DNA of 64,000 nucleotides from Sphingomonadaceae bacterium OTU29LAMAA1 (GCA_024072375.1 CP099617.1:2398001-2462000), one strand, 5' to 3'; counted from the stretch's first letter, positions 1 to 8,996 are shown. Numbers and translations are program-made. Notes: generated by a model from the letters alone, not told the origin.

Positions 1-953
1 AAGAGGCCGATCACGCCGCCGCCCGTGTCGAGGCCGATGCACAAGCTGCCGCCGAGCGCACCGCCGCTACCGCGCTCGCCCACGCCGACGACGCCCACCG
101 CCGCGCCGTCGAGGCGCTGTCGCAGGCGCGCGAAGCTCGCGCCGGCACCGCCGCCCGCCTCGAAAACCAAGACCTGCGCCGCGTCGAGATGGGTCGCCTG
201 TCCGGCGAACGCTTCGAATGCCCCGCGCCGGTCCTTCCCGAACGGCTGCACTTCGCCGTCGCCGATGTCCGCACGCCTGCGGAGGAAGCCGCCACGCACG
301 AACGTCTGTCCGCCGATCGCGAACGCATCGGCCCGGTCAACCTCGTCGCCGCGACCGAACTGGCCGAGCTCGAAGCCGCAGGCCAGAGCAACGCCGCCGA
401 ACGCGATGAACTCGGGCAGGCCGTCAACCGCCTGCGCGGCTCGATCGGCACGCTCAACCGCGAAGGGCGCCAGCGCCTGCTCGCCGCGTTCGAGGCGGTC
501 GACGGACATTTCCGCCGCCTGTTCACCACGTTATTCGACGGCGGCGCCGCGCATCTCGAACTGATCGATTCGGACGATCCACTCGAGGCGGGGCTTGAGA
601 TCATGGCGCAACCGCCCGGCAAGCGGCTGCAATCGCTCACCCTCCTGTCCGGCGGCGAACAGGCGCTGACCGCCGTCGCGCTGATCTTCGCGCTCTTCCT
701 CACCAACCCCGCGCCGATCTGCGTGCTCGACGAGGTCGACGCGCCGCTCGACGATGCCAACATCGAACGCTTCTGCGACCTGCTCGACCGAATGACGCAG
801 GAGACCGACACGCGCTACCTGATCGTCACGCACAATGCGGTGACGATGAGCCGCATGCACCGCCTGTTCGGCGTCACCATGGTCGAACGCGGCGTCAGCC
901 GGCTCGTGTCGGTCGACCTCGGCGGCGCGACGACATTGCTCGCGGCGGAATGA
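1..953 (+). CDS. smc: Chromosome segregation protein SMC, C-terminal part
   Basis: This is the C-terminal third of the SMC ATPase, the core of the bacterial condensin that compacts and segregates the chromosome. The frame is open from base 3, so the N-terminal half lies outside the window. The first ~60 codons are Ala/Glu/Arg-rich coiled coil. The C-terminal head follows, with the ABC signature LSGGEQALTAVALIFALF (about 650-705), the Walker B/D-loop PICVLDEVDAPLDDAN (about 714-762) and the switch histidine in YLIVTHN. These features separate SMC from RecN or RecF. It ends in TGA at 951-953; the next gene starts 73 nt downstream on the same strand. Family assignment is secure; only the fragment can be judged. 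Confidence 0.95.
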   Translation, partial: EADHAAARVEADAQAAAERTAATALAHADDAHRRAVEALSQAREARAGTAARLENQDLRRVEMGRLSGERFECPAPVLPERLHFAVADVRTPAEEAATHERLSADRERIGPVNLVAATELAELEAAGQSNAAERDELGQAVNRLRGSIGTLNREGRQRLLAAFEAVDGHFRRLFTTLFDGGAAHLELIDSDDPLEAGLEIMAQPPGKRLQSLTLLSGGEQALTAVALIFALFLTNPAPICVLDEVDAPLDDANIERFCDLLDRMTQETDTRYLIVTHNAVTMSRMHRLFGVTMVERGVSRLVSVDLGGATTLLAAE

Positions 954-1026
954 TGTTGCGGTCGATCAATATCCTATTGCAGCCAGCGCCCTTGTCGCTC
1001 GCCATCGCGGAACGTATATCGAACGG

Positions 1027-2274
1027 ATGGCGCAGCTCGACACCCGTGAAAAGCTCGCGATCCTCGCCGACGCCGCCAAATACGATGCGTCCTGCGCGTC
1101 GTCCGGCACCGAAAAGCGCAACAGCCGCGACGGCAAGGGGCTGGGTTCGACCGAGGGCATGGGCATCTGCCACGCCTATGCGCCCGATGGCCGCTGCATC
1201 AGCCTATTGAAGATCCTGCTGACCAACAGCTGCATCTTCGACTGCCATTATTGCATCAACCGCAAGAGCAGCAACGTCCGCCGCGCGCGCTTCACCGCAC
1301 AGGAAGTCGTCAATCTCACCATCGCCTTCTACAAGCGCAATTATATCGAGGGTCTGTTCCTCTCGTCCGGCATCATCAAGTCATCGAACTACACGATGGA
1401 ACAGATGGTCGAGGTCGCGCGGTCGTTGCGCGAGGATCACCATTTCCGCGGCTACATCCATCTCAAGACCATCCCCGATGCCGATCCCGAACTGGTCCAT
1501 CAGGCCGGGCTGTATGCCGACCGCGTCTCGATCAACGTCGAGCTGCCGACCGTCAGCGGGCTGAAGCGCCTCGCCCCCGAAAAGGACGGTGCACGGATCG
1601 AGGGCGCGATGAAGGACGTAAAGACGTCGATCGTCGACAACGGCGACGCCCGCAAGAAGTACAAATCCGCACCGCGCTTCGCCCCCGCCGGGCAGTCGAC
1701 GCAGATGATCGTCGGGGCAGACGCCGCGACCGATGGCGAGATCGTCACCCGCGCCTCGACGCTCTACGATCGCTTCGGCCTGCGCCGCGTCTATTACAGC
1801 GCGTTCAGCCCGATCCCCGACGCCAGCACGGTGTTGCCTCTGCAACGCCCGCCGCTGATGCGCGAACATCGGCTCTATCAGTCCGACTGGCTTATGCGCT
1901 TCTACGATTACAAGCCGCACGAGGTCGTCGCGGCGGCGGACGATGCCACCGGCATGCTGCCGCTCGACATCGATCCCAAGCTCGCCTGGGCGCTGAAATT
2001 CCGCGAAAGCTTTCCGGTCGACGTCAACCGCGCCCCGCGCGAGATGCTGCTCCGCGTGCCCGGCCTCGGGGTAAAGGCGGTCGACCGGATCATCGCCACG
2101 CGCCGCTGGCGCCGCCTCCGCCTTGATGATGTCGCGCGGCTGACCGTCAGCATCGTCAAGATGCGCCCGTTCCTCATTGCCGAGGACTGGCGCCCGGTCG
2201 CACTGACCGATCGCGCCGAACTGAAAACGCTGATCGCCCCGAAGAAGCAGCAGCTGGAGCTTTTCGCCGCGTGA
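1027..2274 (+). CDS. Putative DNA modification/repair radical SAM protein (UdgX-linked)
   Basis: A 415-residue radical SAM protein of the type (TIGR03916) found beside UdgX-family uracil-DNA glycosylases. The 4Fe-4S/SAM motif is CIFDCHYC, near residue 70, a CxxxCxxC cluster. The C-terminus carries a helix-hairpin-helix stretch (LLRVPGLGVKAVDRII, about residues 340-355), which in other proteins binds DNA backbone. Family knowledge: its substrate and reaction are unknown, but co-occurrence with the UdgX gene suggests a DNA base lesion or tRNA-like substrate. Here it is the first gene of a same-strand group with a hemerythrin (62 nt on) and the DUF4130-UdgX gene. The start ATG at 1027 agrees with the family N-terminus. 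Function beyond radical SAM chemistry is inference. Confidence 0.9.
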   Translation: MAQLDTREKLAILADAAKYDASCASSGTEKRNSRDGKGLGSTEGMGICHAYAPDGRCISLLKILLTNSCIFDCHYCINRKSSNVRRARFTAQEVVNLTIAFYKRNYIEGLFLSSGIIKSSNYTMEQMVEVARSLREDHHFRGYIHLKTIPDADPELVHQAGLYADRVSINVELPTVSGLKRLAPEKDGARIEGAMKDVKTSIVDNGDARKKYKSAPRFAPAGQSTQMIVGADAATDGEIVTRASTLYDRFGLRRVYYSAFSPIPDASTVLPLQRPPLMREHRLYQSDWLMRFYDYKPHEVVAAADDATGMLPLDIDPKLAWALKFRESFPVDVNRAPREMLLRVPGLGVKAVDRIIATRRWRRLRLDDVARLTVSIVKMRPFLIAEDWRPVALTDRAELKTLIAPKKQQLELFAA

Positions 2275-2336
2275 GAATGACTCACAAGTGAAACGACCCG
2301 GACGCTCGCCGGTTGGGTGAGCCGAAGGAGATCACG

Positions 2337-2822
2337 ATGGCGCTGGCACAAATCTACGCGGACCTGAAGCGGGACCACGACAAGCAACGCGACATGCTGA
2401 AGCAGCTTGCCGACATGCAGGGTGCCGGCGAGGAGCGGCAGCGGCTGTTCGAGGCCTTTCGCCTCGAAATTCAGAGCCACGCCGCCGCCGAAGAGGAGTC
2501 GCTCTACGCGACGATGCTGCGCGATCCCGAACTGCGCGACGACGCCCGTCATTCGGTCAGCGAACACAAGGAGGTCGACGATCTGCTCGGCGAAATGGCC
2601 GACGTGGAATTCGGCTCCGATGCGTGGAGCGAGAAGTTCTTCCACATGCGCCGCCGCTACGAACACCACATCACCGAGGAAGAGGAAGAGATGTTCCCCG
2701 CCGCCGCGGAGGAACTCGATGACGCTACCGAGGAAGAGCTCGCCACGATCTACGAAGAGCGCAAGCCAGAGGAGCTGGAACTGGCTAAGGCCAATCCTCC
2801 CGGTGGTGACGAACGCGACTGA
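2337..2822 (+). CDS. Hemerythrin HHE domain protein
   Basis: A small acidic four-helix protein of 161 residues with His/Glu spacing typical of bacterial hemerythrin HHE domains: HDKQR, then HAAAEEES, HSVSEHKEVDD, and HHITEEEEEMFP. These residues usually hold a diiron site that binds O2 or NO or senses iron. The ATG at 2337 is chosen because AAGGAG sits at 2325-2330 with a 6-nt spacer; an in-frame TTG at 2313 would put the Shine-Dalgarno inside the gene. It lies between the radical SAM gene and the UdgX gene, all on the + strand, which makes an oxygen or iron link to that pathway possible but unproven. The C-terminal tail is unusually rich in Glu. Confidence 0.88.
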   Translation: MALAQIYADLKRDHDKQRDMLKQLADMQGAGEERQRLFEAFRLEIQSHAAAEEESLYATMLRDPELRDDARHSVSEHKEVDDLLGEMADVEFGSDAWSEKFFHMRRRYEHHITEEEEEMFPAAAEELDDATEEELATIYEERKPEELELAKANPPGGDERD

Positions 2823-2858
2823 TTACGTGAGGCGGACGCCCATCCCTGCAAACCCACC

Positions 2859-2885
2859 GTCACCCCGGACGTGTTCCGGGGTGAC
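2859..2885. repeat. Type A palindromic repeat (GTCACCCCGGA...TCCGGGGTGAC)
   Basis: An 11-bp perfect inverted repeat with a 5-nt loop, lying in the 77-nt gap before the UdgX gene. The same core recurs twice near 63.37-63.48 kb, so it is a dispersed REP-like element. It may also act as a hairpin in the transcript between the two genes. Confidence 0.8.
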
Positions 2886-2899
2886 GAGGTGAATACCCG

Positions 2900-4291
2900 A
2901 TGCGTATAGCCGTGCTGCCCGCCCCCGACGATTTCGACGCCTGGCGCGACACCGCCCGCGCGCTCGCCGCACAACAGGTACCCCCAGACGACGTCGTCTG
3001 GCAGGTCGGCGACACGCCCGAAGACCTGTTCGCCACCGCCCCCGAAGATGCCTCACCAGCGCAGGCGCCCAGCCCCTTCTCCGTCCCCCGCGCGTTCATC
3101 GACCTCGCCCGCAGTGTCGTCATGGCCGACGAACCCGAACGTTTCGCCCTCCTCTACACCACGCTAAGCCGCCTCCGCACCGAGCCTAAGTTGATGGAGG
3201 ATCAGGCCGACCCGCTGATCCGCAAGCTGGAGGTCATCGCCAAGAACGTCCGCCGCGACATCCACAAGATGCGCGCTTTCCTCCGCTTCCGCGAGGTGCA
3301 GGACGACGACGGCACCAGTCGCTACGTCGCGTGGTTCGAGCCCGAACACCATATCGTCCGCGCCAACGCTGCCTTCTTCGTCAACCGCTTCGCCAGCATG
3401 CGCTGGTCGATCCTGACGCCCGAAGTGTCGCTCCACTGGGACGGCAAGGCGCTGTCGGAAGGCCCCGGCGCCAGCAAGGCAGACGCCCCCGACGGCGATC
3501 CGACCGAAGAGGTGTGGAAGACCTATTACGCCAGCATCTTCAACCCCGCCCGCGTGAAGATCGGCGCGATGCTGAAGGAAATGCCGCGCAAATATTGGAA
3601 AAACATGCCCGAAACCGCGTTGGTCGGCCAGTTGATCGCAGGCGCGCAGGCACGGGAGAGCGGCATGATCGAAACCGCCAGAACAGCCATCGGCGGCAAT
3701 GCACAGGCGGCGTGGGAGGCACTGCGCGACGAGGCGGCGACCTGCACCCGCTGCCACCTCTACAAGCACGCGACGCAAACGGTGTTCGGCGAAGGTCCGG
3801 TCGATGCGGCAATGATGTTCGTCGGCGAACAGCCCGGCGATCAGGAGGACCTCGCCGGCACGCCGTTCGTCGGCCCGGCGGGTCAGGTGTTCAACCGCGC
3901 CGTCGCCGCCGCCGACATCGACCGCTCGCGCGTCTACGTCACCAACGCGGTCAAGCATTTCAAATACGAACAGCGCGGCAAGCGCCGTATCCATGCCAAG
4001 CCCGACACCGGCGAAATCACTGCCTGCCGCTGGTGGATCGAACAGGAACGCATGCTCATCCGCCCGCAGGTGACGGTAGCACTGGGCGCCACCGCGGCCC
4101 GCTCACTACTGGACCGTACCGTCACGATCGGCAAGGAACGCGGTCGCCCCGTGCAACTGCCCGACGGCGGCGAGGCATGGATCACCGTCCACCCCAGCTA
4201 CCTCCTCCGGCTCCCCGACGAAGCGCAGAAACAGGACGAATTCGCCCGCTTCGTCGAGGATTTGAAGATGGCCAAAGCCGCTTTGGGGTAG
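2900..4291 (+). CDS. udgX: DUF4130 / UdgX family uracil-DNA binding protein (fusion)
   Basis: 463 residues in two parts. Residues 1 to about 240 form a DUF4130 domain (TIGR03915-type). Residues from about 270 on form a family-4-like uracil-DNA glycosylase. Visible motifs are C282-TR-C285 of the Fe-S cluster, the uracil-pocket motif GEQPGDQE at 309-316, the UdgX-specific loop KRRIH at 361-365 and HPSYLLR from H431. Family knowledge: in mycobacterial UdgX the histidine of KRRIH forms a covalent bond with the abasic sugar after uracil release, so the enzyme stays on the DNA; His365 is the counterpart here. The ATG at 2900 follows GAGG with reasonable spacing. It works presumably with the radical SAM protein two genes upstream. 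Confidence 0.93.
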   Translation: MRIAVLPAPDDFDAWRDTARALAAQQVPPDDVVWQVGDTPEDLFATAPEDASPAQAPSPFSVPRAFIDLARSVVMADEPERFALLYTTLSRLRTEPKLMEDQADPLIRKLEVIAKNVRRDIHKMRAFLRFREVQDDDGTSRYVAWFEPEHHIVRANAAFFVNRFASMRWSILTPEVSLHWDGKALSEGPGASKADAPDGDPTEEVWKTYYASIFNPARVKIGAMLKEMPRKYWKNMPETALVGQLIAGAQARESGMIETARTAIGGNAQAAWEALRDEAATCTRCHLYKHATQTVFGEGPVDAAMMFVGEQPGDQEDLAGTPFVGPAGQVFNRAVAAADIDRSRVYVTNAVKHFKYEQRGKRRIHAKPDTGEITACRWWIEQERMLIRPQVTVALGATAARSLLDRTVTIGKERGRPVQLPDGGEAWITVHPSYLLRLPDEAQKQDEFARFVEDLKMAKAALG

Positions 4292-4350
4292 GGCCGACCC
4301 TCTGCCAGGATTCTCGGTGTGACGACGACGCTATCCGGTTCGCCGCAAAC

Positions 4351-5145
4351 TCACATCTCCCGGGCATCCTCCCCCATCCGCTCGCCCCGCTCCAACGCAT
4401 CGATCGCCGCCAGATCCCCGTCGTCGAGCGTCAGATCCAGCGCCGCGAAATTGTCGCTCATATGCTCCGGGTCCGCGGCCTTCGGGATCACCGAAAACCC
4501 GTGCGCCAGATGCCAGGCGATCACCACCTGCGCCGCCGATCGCTGGTGCTTCTCCGCCACCGCCACGATCGCCGGATCGCGCAACAGGTCGCCGCCCTGC
4601 CCCAGCGGACTCCACGATTGCGTCACGATGCCGTGCGCCTCGTGATACGCCCGCTCCTCGCGCCGTTGATAGCGCGGGTGGAGTTCGATCTGGTTGAGCA
4701 CGGGCGTCACGCCCGTCGCATCGATGATCGCATCCAGATGCTCGGGCAGGAAGTTCGATACGCCGATCGATCGCGTCTTGCCCGCCTCGCGCAGCTCCAC
4801 CAGCGCCTTCCACGCATCGACGTACAGGCCCTGCCCCGGTGCCGGCCAATGGATCAGATACAGGTCGACCGCGTCCAGCCCCAGCAGCGACAGGCTCTCG
4901 TCCAGCGCCGCCGCCGGATCACCCTGCCGATCGTTCCACAGCTTGGTGGTGACGAACGCCTCGCTACCCCGAACGCCATCGCCGACACCACGCTCGTTGC
5001 CGTAGATCGCGGCGGTGTCGATCAGGCGATAGCCGGTATCGAGCGCGCGTCGCACCACCATCGGCGCCTGCGCATCGGGAAGTTTCCAGGTGCCGAGCCC
5101 CAGCCGGGGCATGGTGCGGCTGTCGTTGAAGGTCAGATCGGTCAT
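4351..5145 (-). CDS. Aldo/keto reductase
   Basis: A 264-residue NADPH-dependent aldo/keto reductase of the DkgA/DkgB type, with a TIM barrel reducing carbonyl groups to alcohols. The catalytic tetrad is visible as D43 and Y48 (in IDTAAIYGNE), K68 (TTKLW) and H99 (LIHWP). The nucleotide-binding C-terminal part contains the family stretch VIPKA. The ATG at 5145 is preferred over one nine codons upstream because MTDLTFNDSRTMPRLGLGT matches the normal N-terminus. It is a single gene, facing the UdgX gene across a 59-nt gap. The physiological substrate cannot be read from the sequence. Confidence 0.93.
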   Translation of the reverse strand: MTDLTFNDSRTMPRLGLGTWKLPDAQAPMVVRRALDTGYRLIDTAAIYGNERGVGDGVRGSEAFVTTKLWNDRQGDPAAALDESLSLLGLDAVDLYLIHWPAPGQGLYVDAWKALVELREAGKTRSIGVSNFLPEHLDAIIDATGVTPVLNQIELHPRYQRREERAYHEAHGIVTQSWSPLGQGGDLLRDPAIVAVAEKHQRSAAQVVIAWHLAHGFSVIPKAADPEHMSDNFAALDLTLDDGDLAAIDALERGERMGEDAREM

Positions 5146-5220
5146 GGTCGCACAAGCGCCCGATGCCCCCACGCGGTTCCCCCTTCCCTTCGCGCGCGCG
5201 ATCCGCCAAGCCCCACGCCC

Positions 5221-5859
5221 ATGTTCGAAAAGATCCTGGGCGTCCTCGCCACCTTCACCATCTGGGTGATCTCCAGCGGCGGCTACGTCGGCATCGCGAT
5301 CCTGATGGCGATCGAGAGCGCATGCATCCCGCTCCCCTCCGAAATCATCATGCCCTTCGCCGGTTATCTGGTCTCGACCGGCCGCTTCGACCTCTATCTT
5401 GCCGCCACCGCCGGTGCGATCGGCTGCAACCTCGGCTCGATCGTCGCCTATGAAGTCGGCAAGCGCGGCGGCCGGCCGATGGCGGAACGCTGGGGCCGCT
5501 ACGTGCTGATCGGGCCGGGCGAGCTCGACGCCGCCGACCGCTTCTTCGCGCGCTGGGGGTCGGTCGCGGTGCTGATCGGCCGCTTGCTACCGGTGATCCG
5601 CAGCTTCATCGCCTTCCCCGCCGGCGTCGCCCGCATGCGGCTGGTGCCCTTCCACGTCTACACCTTCATCGGTTCATGGCCGTGGTGCTTCGGCCTCGCC
5701 TGGGTCGGGCTGAAGCTCGGCGACAAGTGGAACAGCGATCCCCGTGTCAAGGCCGCCTTCCACCGCGCCGACCTGCTGATCGGCATCGTCCTCGTCGCGC
5801 TCGTCGCCTTCTACATCTGGCACCGCGTCCGTGGGCTGAAGCGCCAACCTCAGCCGTAA
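5221..5859 (+). CDS. DedA family membrane protein
   Basis: A 212-residue inner-membrane protein of the DedA/SNARE-associated family, now thought to include flippases for undecaprenyl phosphate or phospholipids. It shows the family hallmark ESACIPLPSEIIMPFAGYL (about 37-55), the re-entrant/charged segment with R-x-x-P (GRLLPVIRSFIAFPAGVARM), and several hydrophobic helices. The ATG at 5221 is the natural family start; the frame stays open far upstream, but that is read-through of high-GC DNA opposite the aldo/keto reductase. It converges with the DJ-1-like gene, overlapping it by 10 nt (5850-5859). Confidence 0.92.
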   Translation: MFEKILGVLATFTIWVISSGGYVGIAILMAIESACIPLPSEIIMPFAGYLVSTGRFDLYLAATAGAIGCNLGSIVAYEVGKRGGRPMAERWGRYVLIGPGELDAADRFFARWGSVAVLIGRLLPVIRSFIAFPAGVARMRLVPFHVYTFIGSWPWCFGLAWVGLKLGDKWNSDPRVKAAFHRADLLIGIVLVALVAFYIWHRVRGLKRQPQP

Positions 5860-6542
5860 CCGCGCCGTTTGGCGAGCGCGCGCAAATCGTCGTCGCGGGT
5901 CGGCACCAGCGCCCGCGTACGACGCTGGACCGCGGCGACGATATCGGGACCAGCGCGCTCCGGTGAGCCGCTGTCGAACGGCGGCTGCGGATCGTATTCG
6001 AAGCTGAGCTGCACCGATCTGGCATGGTCCTCACCGCGCAGGATCGCGGTCAGCCTCAATGCGAAATCGATCCCCGCCGTCACCCCGCCGCCGGTCACCC
6101 GGTTGCGATCGATCACGACGCGCTCGGCGACCGGTTCCGCCCCGAACAGCGGCAGCATGTGTCGCTGCGACCAGTGGCACCCGGCGCGATAGCCATCCAG
6201 CAAACCGGCCGCACCGAGGATCAGCGATCCGGTGCACACGCTGGTTACCCACGCCGCCTCGCGCCCGATTGCCCCCACCCAGTCCATCACCGCATCGTCG
6301 GCGATGACGCCGTTCACCCCGAACCCGCCCGGCACGCACAGGATGTCGGCGCGCGGTATCTCCGCCAGTGTCGCGGTGGGCAGGATGGAGAAACCGGCAT
6401 CGGTCGGCACCGGCTCCAGCGTCTTCCAGACCAGATCGAGCCGGGCATCACCGAGCCGCGAGAGCACCTGCACCGGCCCGGTAAGGTCGAGCTGGGTGAC
6501 GTTCGGAAACAGCAGAAAGGCAACGCGAAGCGGCTCGGTCAC
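5850..6542 (-). CDS. DJ-1/PfpI family protein (isonitrile hydratase-like)
   Basis: 230 residues of the ThiJ/DJ-1/PfpI fold without the C-terminal AraC DNA-binding domain that many relatives carry. The nucleophile elbow is SVCTGSLILGAAGLL with C103, and the upstream aspartate lies in NVTQLDLTGP. Length and motifs resemble bacterial isonitrile hydratase (about 228 residues, catalytic Cys near 101), which hydrates isonitriles to N-formamides; this function is inference. The GTG start at 6542 overlaps the stop of the upstream membrane protein by 4 nt (GTGA), a sign of translational coupling. Confidence 0.85.
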   Translation of the reverse strand: MTEPLRVAFLLFPNVTQLDLTGPVQVLSRLGDARLDLVWKTLEPVPTDAGFSILPTATLAEIPRADILCVPGGFGVNGVIADDAVMDWVGAIGREAAWVTSVCTGSLILGAAGLLDGYRAGCHWSQRHMLPLFGAEPVAERVVIDRNRVTGGGVTAGIDFALRLTAILRGEDHARSVQLSFEYDPQPPFDSGSPERAGPDIVAAVQRRTRALVPTRDDDLRALAKRRGYG

Positions 6543-7987
6543 GGGCAGTTTCCTTCCAGCGAGGCCGAAGCCTGTGCCCGTCGCAAGTCCGCCCGGTGCA
6601 CCCGCCACGCAAGCCATGCCATCATCGGTATCGCCAGCGCTGCCCACCAATAGAATCCCGCCCATGCGCTCCAGCCGAACCACTCGCTCGGCACGGTGCG
6701 CAGGTATCCGTTGGCGAAATTGCCCGCGATCACCCATTGCCATACGGGAAACGCGGTCAGGGGCGGCGCGAAGATATCCGCCGAGGCGATCGCCGCATTG
6801 ATGGCGATCGAGAGCGCCAGCACCAGCGTCATCGCGGTCCGCTCGCCGCGGCTGTTCGACCGCATCCACTCCGCCGCAAGACCCAGCGCCAGCGGGGCGA
6901 CCGCGGGGATCGCGAATCGGGGCCCGGTCGCATTACCGCCGTCCCAATAGACGTAGGCGGCGTTGACCAGCAGCACGATGGCCGCCACGGCCACCGCGAC
7001 GATCGCCACGTCGCGGGTGGACCGCCGACGCGCCCAGAACCACAGGCCGAGCGGGGCGAGCACCAGCACAGGCGCCACCCAGATCAGACCCAGCCGAAAG
7101 CTGAACAGGATCGATTGCACCACGCGCAGCCGCGGCATGCCGAGCCCGAACAGCCCCTGATGCATGCCCTCCCACCCGACGACGCCGGAATAGCCCACGC
7201 GGAACGGCGTGCCGAACGCCACCAGATTGTAGAGGCCGAGCGGCACGAGCGCGATGACGCCCGCTGCCGTCGCCGCGCCGATCAGCCGCCACCGGTCGGG
7301 ATGCGGCCATATGCGCCATGCGGCCCATCCGGCGATCGCCAGCCCGGCGAGCACCGCCTGATGCTCCACTACCACGGCCCACCCCAGGCTCACGCCGGCG
7401 ACCAATGCATAGCCGATACCGCCCGACGAATGACGGGTCCCGCGCATGATCGCCCACAAGGCGACGACGTAGCAATCGGCGACGACGGCATGCCCCAGCA
7501 ACGTCGTCGACCAGCCCCATACCGGCGTACCGAGTGCATAGCCGATCGCCGCAAACAGCCCCGCTGCCGCACTGCCGGTGATCCCGACCGCCAGATCGAA
7601 CAGCAATACGGCTGCCAGCGCCGTCAATATCGCAGGTCCGCTCGCGGTCGCCAGCCGGGTTCGCAGCCGCAGATATCGCTCGAACCCCGGGCCTGCCGGC
7701 GCCGCCCCGAACGTCGCGCTCGTTTCCCCCGTCGCCTTGCCCGCCAGCCACACGGCGGGCAGCGCCATCAGCGTCATGCCCGGTGGCTTGTCGAGATAGG
7801 CGTGACCCGCGAATGCCGCCTTGTCGATCGTCAGCGCTGCGAACTCGTCGATCGTTGCATCGCCGTCCTCGACCAGGCTGACCGCGGCGAACATGCGCGT
7901 GGCATTGTTCGCGTTGAGCTCCCACGATCCGAACCACGCGCAACTGAACCACACCAACGCGAACAGGACGATGCGTATGTCGCGCAT
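6539..7987 (-). CDS. Multi-pass membrane protein, GT-C (GT39-like) glycosyltransferase candidate
   Basis: 482 residues with about ten hydrophobic helices. The N-terminal periplasmic loop (NNATRMFAAVSLVEDGDATIDEF then YLDKPPG) resembles the first loop of lipid-linked-sugar GT-C enzymes of the PMT/ArnT type, in which an acidic residue is catalytic. Such proteins move a sugar from a polyprenyl phosphate carrier onto a lipid or protein at the periplasmic face. The acceptor is unknown. Only 3 nt separate it from the DUF2306 gene upstream, and it overlaps the DJ-1-like gene downstream. An alternative is a general PMT-fold membrane protein without activity. Confidence 0.7.
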   Translation of the reverse strand: MRDIRIVLFALVWFSCAWFGSWELNANNATRMFAAVSLVEDGDATIDEFAALTIDKAAFAGHAYLDKPPGMTLMALPAVWLAGKATGETSATFGAAPAGPGFERYLRLRTRLATASGPAILTALAAVLLFDLAVGITGSAAAGLFAAIGYALGTPVWGWSTTLLGHAVVADCYVVALWAIMRGTRHSSGGIGYALVAGVSLGWAVVVEHQAVLAGLAIAGWAAWRIWPHPDRWRLIGAATAAGVIALVPLGLYNLVAFGTPFRVGYSGVVGWEGMHQGLFGLGMPRLRVVQSILFSFRLGLIWVAPVLVLAPLGLWFWARRRSTRDVAIVAVAVAAIVLLVNAAYVYWDGGNATGPRFAIPAVAPLALGLAAEWMRSNSRGERTAMTLVLALSIAINAAIASADIFAPPLTAFPVWQWVIAGNFANGYLRTVPSEWFGWSAWAGFYWWAALAIPMMAWLAWRVHRADLRRAQASASLEGNCP

Positions 7988-7990
7988 GCG

Positions 7991-8494
7991 TCAGCCGAAC
8001 AACCAGTGGCCGAGCATTCTGTCGAACGGAAAGGTGAAGAACCCCGCGATCAGCAACGCGCCGGTGACCAGCCCGCGAACGCTGCGCCGGTGGCGAGCGA
8101 CCTGATGCGTTCGCGCGGTATACCACAGCAACGGTGCCTGGATCAGCACCCATAACGACAGGATGTGGATCAGGCTGAAGCCGCCGGGATCGGCGAAGCG
8201 GATACCGAACGACAATGCCGCCGTCAGCAGCATGGCGGCGACCCAGATCCGTCCGAGTTGCCGATGGCGTGTATCGCCCCGTCGGCCCAGCAGGATGACG
8301 GGAGTCAGGGTCAACGCAACGAGGATCGTCGCGATATGCGCCCACACCATAGCCGGCACCGCATGCCATTGCGCCTGTCCGCGGACGAGGGCCGCCGCGA
8401 CCGCCGCGATCAGGACGACGGCGAATGCGCTCAGGACGCGCTCGAATGCATCGGCCTTCAGTGGCACGGTGCGTCGTTCGATGATCGTCGCCAT
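7991..8494 (-). CDS. DUF2306 family membrane protein
   Basis: 167 residues with four predicted transmembrane helices. The stretch GDTRHRQLGRIWVAAMLLTAALSF and the later TARTHQVARHRRSVRGL match the conserved His/Gly/Arg pattern of DUF2306, a family of predicted membrane proteins distantly like cytochrome b561 or heme-associated proteins; the histidines could be heme ligands, which is inference. The ATG at 8494 is chosen because the following residues give the family N-terminus, while the open frame upstream is Arg/Ser-rich non-coding translation. It lies between the secreted protein and the GT-C-like gene in the same operon. Confidence 0.78.
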   Translation of the reverse strand: MATIIERRTVPLKADAFERVLSAFAVVLIAAVAAALVRGQAQWHAVPAMVWAHIATILVALTLTPVILLGRRGDTRHRQLGRIWVAAMLLTAALSFGIRFADPGGFSLIHILSLWVLIQAPLLWYTARTHQVARHRRSVRGLVTGALLIAGFFTFPFDRMLGHWLFG

Positions 8495-8525
8495 GTCGTC
8501 GTCCCCCCGGATCGTCGAGCGCCCG

Positions 8526-8996
8526 TCAGGGAACGCGGGCTTCCTCGACCTTGCGTGCCTGGTTCTCCTTGCGGACGGCACGGGCGTTCTGGACGAAGCA
8601 GCCGGTCTGGCCTGCCGCACCCACCGCCGAACAACTTCCCAACGTGCTGACGCCGACGCCGGTGTCGAGCGTACCCTGCGCGCGCGCCGCCCAGCTTTCA
8701 TTTTGCGGCGTCACCTGGAAATCGCGCAGCTCCTTGGGAACGCGATACTGCTCGCGTGCGCTACGGCGTTCGCAAACGACGATCTCGTCGCCATCCGTAT
8801 TGGTCGGGCACCGCTCGTTGCCATACAGCACCAGTACGCCGTTCACCGGTGCGCGCTTGGCGACCTCTCCCGGCGTATTGATTACGGTCGGCCTGGATGC
8901 TCCGGGCAACGCGGGCGTTGGCGTGACCTGCGCGGCCTGTTGGGCCAGCGCCGGGCTGGCGACCAGCATCAGTGCGGTTGCGACGATCGTACGCAT
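8526..8996 (-). CDS. Secreted hypothetical protein
   Basis: 156 residues starting with a clear Sec signal peptide (MRTIVATALMLVASPALA, cleavage probably after ALA). The mature part has four or more cysteines (RCPTN, VVCERRSA, LGSCSA, GCFVQN) and no enzyme motif I recognise. The ATG at 8996 is preferred because AGAGGA lies 6 nt upstream; ATG at 9002 and TTG at 9011 would sit on that site. It follows coq7 by 11 nt and probably belongs to the same transcript. Similar short Cys-containing periplasmic proteins are common in sphingomonads; the function is unknown. Confidence 0.75.
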   Translation of the reverse strand: MRTIVATALMLVASPALAQQAAQVTPTPALPGASRPTVINTPGEVAKRAPVNGVLVLYGNERCPTNTDGDEIVVCERRSAREQYRVPKELRDFQVTPQNESWAARAQGTLDTGVGVSTLGSCSAVGAAGQTGCFVQNARAVRKENQARKVEEARVP

